The translations under genes were made by a program, and so were the position numbers. Below are positions 3,979 through 5,623 of a stretch of DNA of 5,623 bases, piece by piece; position 1 is the first letter of the stretch, and each line of letters starts with the position of its first letter. The notes beneath the pieces were generated by a model, which did not search any database, was not told the DNA's origin, and worked only from the letters and a program-made list of their open reading frames with translations. Origin of the DNA: Thermoplasmatales archaeon (GTDB lineage Archaea; Thermoplasmatota; JASEFT01; JAUWIS01); NCBI GenBank assembly GCA_030019485.1, contig JASEEW010000119.1, positions 1-5,623 on the forward strand, in the 5' to 3' direction.

Positions 3979-4174
3979 GCCGGGGTAGCCAAGTGGATTA
4001 AGGCGACAGGCTCGAGACCTGCTGGTGCTCTGCACCCCATGAGTTCGAATGGTTCGGATTGCATCCTCCCATACTACGGAATTCCATAGGAATTCCGTAT
4101 GTTCCTAGGAGTTGTGTAACAACTCCGTCGGATTTCAAGATTGCAATCCAATCTTGAAAATCTCATCCCCGGCG
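3979..4174 (+). tRNA. tRNA-Ser (CGA), interrupted in the T-loop by an intron
   Basis: The acceptor GCCGGGG (3979-3985) pairs perfectly with CCCCGGC (4167-4173), discriminator G at 4174, as usual for serine. The D-arm is GCC...GGC. The anticodon loop CTCGAGA carries CGA at 4012-4014, with stem ACAGG/CCTGC (outermost A-C mismatch). The long class II variable arm GGTGC-TCT-GCACC (4023-4035) confirms a serine-type tRNA. The T-stem ATGAG (4039-4043) finds its partner CTCAT only at 4162-4166, because 111 bases interrupt the T-loop. Exon 1 is 3979-4049 and exon 2 is 4161-4174, for an 85-nt mature tRNA with a standard TTCGAAT T-loop. CCA is not encoded. The 5' flank is the last hairpin of array C. 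Confidence 0.93.
4050..4160 (+). other. Noncanonical T-loop intron (position 59/60) of tRNA-Ser with a well-formed bulge-helix-bulge
   Basis: Removing 111 bases restores T-loop TTCGAAT and stem ATGAG/CTCAT. The junction could slide by up to three bases (AAT borders both ends), but one choice gives a symmetrical bulge-helix-bulge. T-stem as outer helix; central 4-bp helix TTCG (4044-4047) with TGAA (4155-4158), one G-U; 3-nt bulges AAT at 4048-4050 and 4159-4161, cut after the second base of each; then an inner helix whose core GGATTGCA (4056-4063) pairs perfectly with TGCAATCC (4142-4149). This matches the substrate of archaeal splicing endonuclease. Inside are an 11-bp hairpin with loop ATA (4075-4099) and an 8-bp hairpin with loop GTA (4108-4126). 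Confidence 0.85.
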
Positions 4175-4212
4175 TCTTCATGAGGGAACATAGTGAGCGA
4201 ATGAAATATTTC

Positions 4213-4436
4213 GGAATTCACAAAGTGAATTCCTCATATCTGCTCACATAGGTTCGCAGAATACGAGGAATTTTGCGTTAGCAAAATTCCGAAGTATCTA
4301 CAAATTTGCTCCGCAAATTTGTAGAGAGTAGGAAACTTGTTTCCTACGGATTTTCATGAGCGAGCAGAGCGAGTGAATGAAGATAGCAGGAAACTTTGTT
4401 TCCTGCGGATTTGAAAAATTGCACCAGCAATTTTTC
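4213..4436. repeat. Hairpin array D, between tRNA-Ser and the LSm gene
   Basis: Perfect hairpins, with position, stem and loop: 4213-4233, 9 bp, AAA; 4267-4290, 10 bp, GTTA; 4298-4324, 12 bp, TCC; 4328-4347, 8 bp, CTTG; 4386-4406, 9 bp, TTT; 4413-4436, 10 bp, ACCA. Between the fourth and fifth lies a GAGCGAGCAGAGCGAGTGA stretch (4359-4377). It contains the same 11 bases, GAGCAGAGCGA, as the loop of the first hairpin of array A. CTTCATG (4176-4182) and CATGAAG (4470-4476) could close the whole region. This fills the 359-base gap before the LSm gene; no reading frame here is convincing. Confidence 0.75.
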
Positions 4437-4478
4437 ATTATTAGGCTGGTGAAGCAAGTGAGCAAAAAACATGAAGGA

Positions 4479-4487
4479 TTTTAAAAG
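4479..4487 (+). promoter_or_regulatory. TATA-like box for the LSm-trmJ operon
   Basis: TTTTAAAAG, just after the last hairpin of array D and about 50 bases before the LSm ATG. Transcription starting near 4507-4510 would give a leader of about 25 bases that includes the Shine-Dalgarno site. The TTAATTAA at 4495-4502 is a less well placed alternative. Confidence 0.4.
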
Positions 4488-4523
4488 CGATAACTTAATT
4501 AATCCGTATGATAATTAATGGAT

Positions 4524-4530
4524 AGGTGAT
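4524..4530 (+). promoter_or_regulatory. Strong Shine-Dalgarno site of the LSm gene
   Basis: AGGTGAT, seven bases complementary to the 3' end of archaeal 16S rRNA, three bases before the ATG at 4534 (about 7 bases measured from the GG). It is the best ribosome-binding site in the window and fixes the LSm start. Confidence 0.75.
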
Positions 4531-4533
4531 TCG

Positions 4534-4863
4534 ATGACAATTCTGCAAAAACATCTGAACGAGCTGATAGGAAAGGATATAGTGCTTGTGATGAGTGATG
4601 GTCAGGCGTTCAAAGGCAAACTATCTGCGTTTGATGAGGAAAATATAATGCTTACAGATGTTATGGAGTCAAGGGCTGCTGATGCGCGTTGGAGAGAAGC
4701 ATTGGTTACAGTCCCGAGTAGCGGTATTGAAGGCGCAGGCGGCAGCGGCATAATGATAGGCGATTCTGGTACATCAATGCTGAAGCTCACTACAGTTATT
4801 CTAAGAATCCGGCATATTTCAAGGGTATGGTTGTGGAAGCCGGAAACACCTGAGGGATTCTGA
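4534..4863 (+). CDS. LSm (Sm-like) RNA-binding domain protein with a glycine-rich insertion
   Basis: A 109-residue Sm-fold protein. Sm1 is clear at about 12-43 (IGKDIVLVMSDGQAFKGKLSAFDEENIMLTDV), with the D34-x2-N37 pair at the uridine-binding loop. Sm2 is likely at 88-99 (VILRIRHISRVW) but lacks the usual Arg-Gly of the family. The strand 3-4 region is expanded: residues 44-86 form a long insert with a Gly/Ser-rich part at 64-79. Canonical archaeal LSm proteins are about 70-80 residues, so this is a longer paralogue type. Sm-like proteins assemble into hexameric or heptameric rings that bind U-rich RNA in RNA metabolism. The start is fixed by AGGTGAT. The stop TGA is immediately followed by the TTG start of the trmJ-like gene, so the two are translationally linked. 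Confidence 0.8.
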   Translation: MTILQKHLNELIGKDIVLVMSDGQAFKGKLSAFDEENIMLTDVMESRAADARWREALVTVPSSGIEGAGGSGIMIGDSGTSMLKLTTVILRIRHISRVWLWKPETPEGF

Positions 4864-5556
4864 TTGGAGTTCATTATTGTCCTTGTGGAGCCTAAATACG
4901 GAGGTAATATTGGTGCTGTTGCAAGGGCAATGAAAAATTTTGGTTTAACAAAACTGAGAATTGTAGGGCCTAAAATTGATGAAGAGGCATATAAAAGAGC
5001 GATGCATGCAAAAGACGTTTTGGAAAATGCAAAAATTGTTAATACATTTGAAGATGCAATAAAAGGCTTGGATTATGTTGCAGGGACATCAGGTATTGTG
5101 AATCTGAATGAAAAAAAGCATATTAGAAACCCTTTAACATTGAAGGAGTTTGCTGAAAAAATTTATGCGATAGACGGAAAAATTGGGCTTGTGTTTGGCA
5201 GGGAGGATCTTGGTTTGTTTAATCATGAACTTGAGAAATGTGACATTGTTGTAACCATTCCATGTGATGAAAATTATCCTGTGATGAATCTGTCGCATGC
5301 GGCGGCAGTATTTTTCTATGCGCTCGGTGCAAAAAAACTAATAGAAAAACCAAGGGAATCATCCGGTTTTGAAAAAGAAAAACTGCATGAACATTTTTCG
5401 TCTCTTCTGGATGAAATAAACTATCCGAAACACAAAAAAGCCGGGACAAAAACCATGTTCAGAAGAATTATTGGCAGGGCCATGCTTTCAAAATGGGAAT
5501 TTCATACACTGATGGGTGTTTTCAGCAGAGCGATAAAGAAAAGAGAAAAAACTTAA
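4864..5556 (+). CDS. trmJ: TrmJ-family SPOUT tRNA 2'-O-methyltransferase
   Basis: A 230-residue SPOUT methyltransferase of the archaeal TrmJ type, which uses S-adenosylmethionine to 2'-O-methylate residue 32 in the tRNA anticodon loop. The family motifs are clear: N-terminal PKYGGNIGAVARAMKNFG (10-27) with the Asn15/Arg21 region, AMHAKDVLENA (46-56), YVAGTSG (71-77), LVFGREDLGL (109-118), and the trefoil-knot cofactor loop IPCDENYPVMNLSHAAAV (132-149). A basic helical C-terminus (about 165-230) fits tRNA binding and dimerisation. The start is TTG at 4864, directly after the LSm stop; an upstream start is impossible without overlapping LSm, and the next ATG (residue 23) would delete motif 1. 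It shares the LSm operon. Both tRNAs encoded nearby carry C at position 32, the modified site. Confidence 0.9.
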   Translation: MEFIIVLVEPKYGGNIGAVARAMKNFGLTKLRIVGPKIDEEAYKRAMHAKDVLENAKIVNTFEDAIKGLDYVAGTSGIVNLNEKKHIRNPLTLKEFAEKIYAIDGKIGLVFGREDLGLFNHELEKCDIVVTIPCDENYPVMNLSHAAAVFFYALGAKKLIEKPRESSGFEKEKLHEHFSSLLDEINYPKHKKAGTKTMFRRIIGRAMLSKWEFHTLMGVFSRAIKKREKT

Positions 5557-5591
5557 TATCTTCCAACACTATTTTAGAAAGTGGGAGAACC

Positions 5592-5623
5592 ATGAAAAAA
5601 ATAACCGCGATAATAATGGCATT
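5592..5623 (+). CDS. Start of a gene cut by the window edge, possible signal peptide
   Basis: Ten codons (MKKITAIIMA) and part of an eleventh are visible. The start is supported by GGGAG six bases upstream. Two lysines followed by hydrophobic residues look like the beginning of a signal peptide or membrane anchor, so the product may be exported. It begins 35 bases after the trmJ stop on the same strand; TTAATAT at 5553-5559 could be its own TATA element. No function can be assigned. Confidence 0.55.
   Translation, partial: MKKITAIIMA

Noticed and set aside
3159..4089. Plus-strand open frames at 3159-3479, 3702-3914 and 3715-4089
   Set aside because: They run through hairpin arrays, the tRNA-Ser gene or the antisense of the ThiS/MoaD-like gene, have no ribosome-binding site, and their translations mirror the palindromes.
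3979..4174. tRNA-Ser as a pseudogene broken by a mobile hairpin
   Set aside because: All stems are intact after removing the insertion, and the junction fits a bulge-helix-bulge too well. A disrupted gene would not be expected to preserve this.
3765..4436. CRISPR-like array
   Set aside because: Units are palindromes with differing arms and irregular short spacers. There is no constant direct repeat, no 30-40 base spacers and no cas operon.

Overview
The window reads as archaeal chromosome. Evidence: an archaeal-type SepF, a single-domain ZPR1 zinc-finger protein, an LSm protein and an archaeal TrmJ-type methyltransferase; two tRNA genes interrupted by introns and lacking an encoded CCA; TATA-like boxes close to start codons; and Shine-Dalgarno matches of the GGTGAT kind. 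An FtsZ/SepF-dividing lineage (euryarchaeal, Altiarchaeota or DPANN-like) fits, but I cannot place the genus. The base composition is AT-rich.

Layout. Plus strand, 182-1142: sepF and a zpr1 gene, a compact two-gene unit. It converges with a minus-strand block and overlaps its last gene by 14 bp. Minus-strand block, read right to left: a ThiS/MoaD-like ubiquitin-fold protein (3674-3468), a 387-base hairpin-rich gap, an intron-containing tRNA-Glu(UUC) (3080-2960), a RecB/Cas4-like PD-(D/E)XK nuclease (2929-2306), a 129-bp inverted-repeat element, a TPR protein (2131-1769) and an atypical HhH-GPD protein (1767-1129). Plus strand, 3979 onward: a tRNA-Ser(CGA) split by an intron in its T-loop, a second hairpin field, then an LSm gene and a trmJ-like gene back to back (4534-5556), and the first ten codons of a further gene.

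The most striking content is noncoding. Between 3080 and 4440 the intergenic DNA is filled with short perfect hairpins (8-15 bp stems, often exactly 3-nt loops). Their arm sequences mostly differ from one hairpin to the next while the architecture stays constant. Two similar hairpins lie inside the tRNA-Ser intron. Two further elements (2180-2308 and 3218-3281) share the terminal inverted repeat TAAACTCAGCA(AC) and carry smaller hairpins inside. The first of these ends exactly on the stop codon of the nuclease gene.

Functionally the genes are mostly informational: cell division (SepF), translation-factor handling (ZPR1), RNA binding (LSm), tRNA methylation (TrmJ-like), possible sulfur transfer or protein modification (ThiS/MoaD-like), two tRNAs, and two DNA-metabolism proteins. 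I see no CRISPR array, transposase or phage gene.
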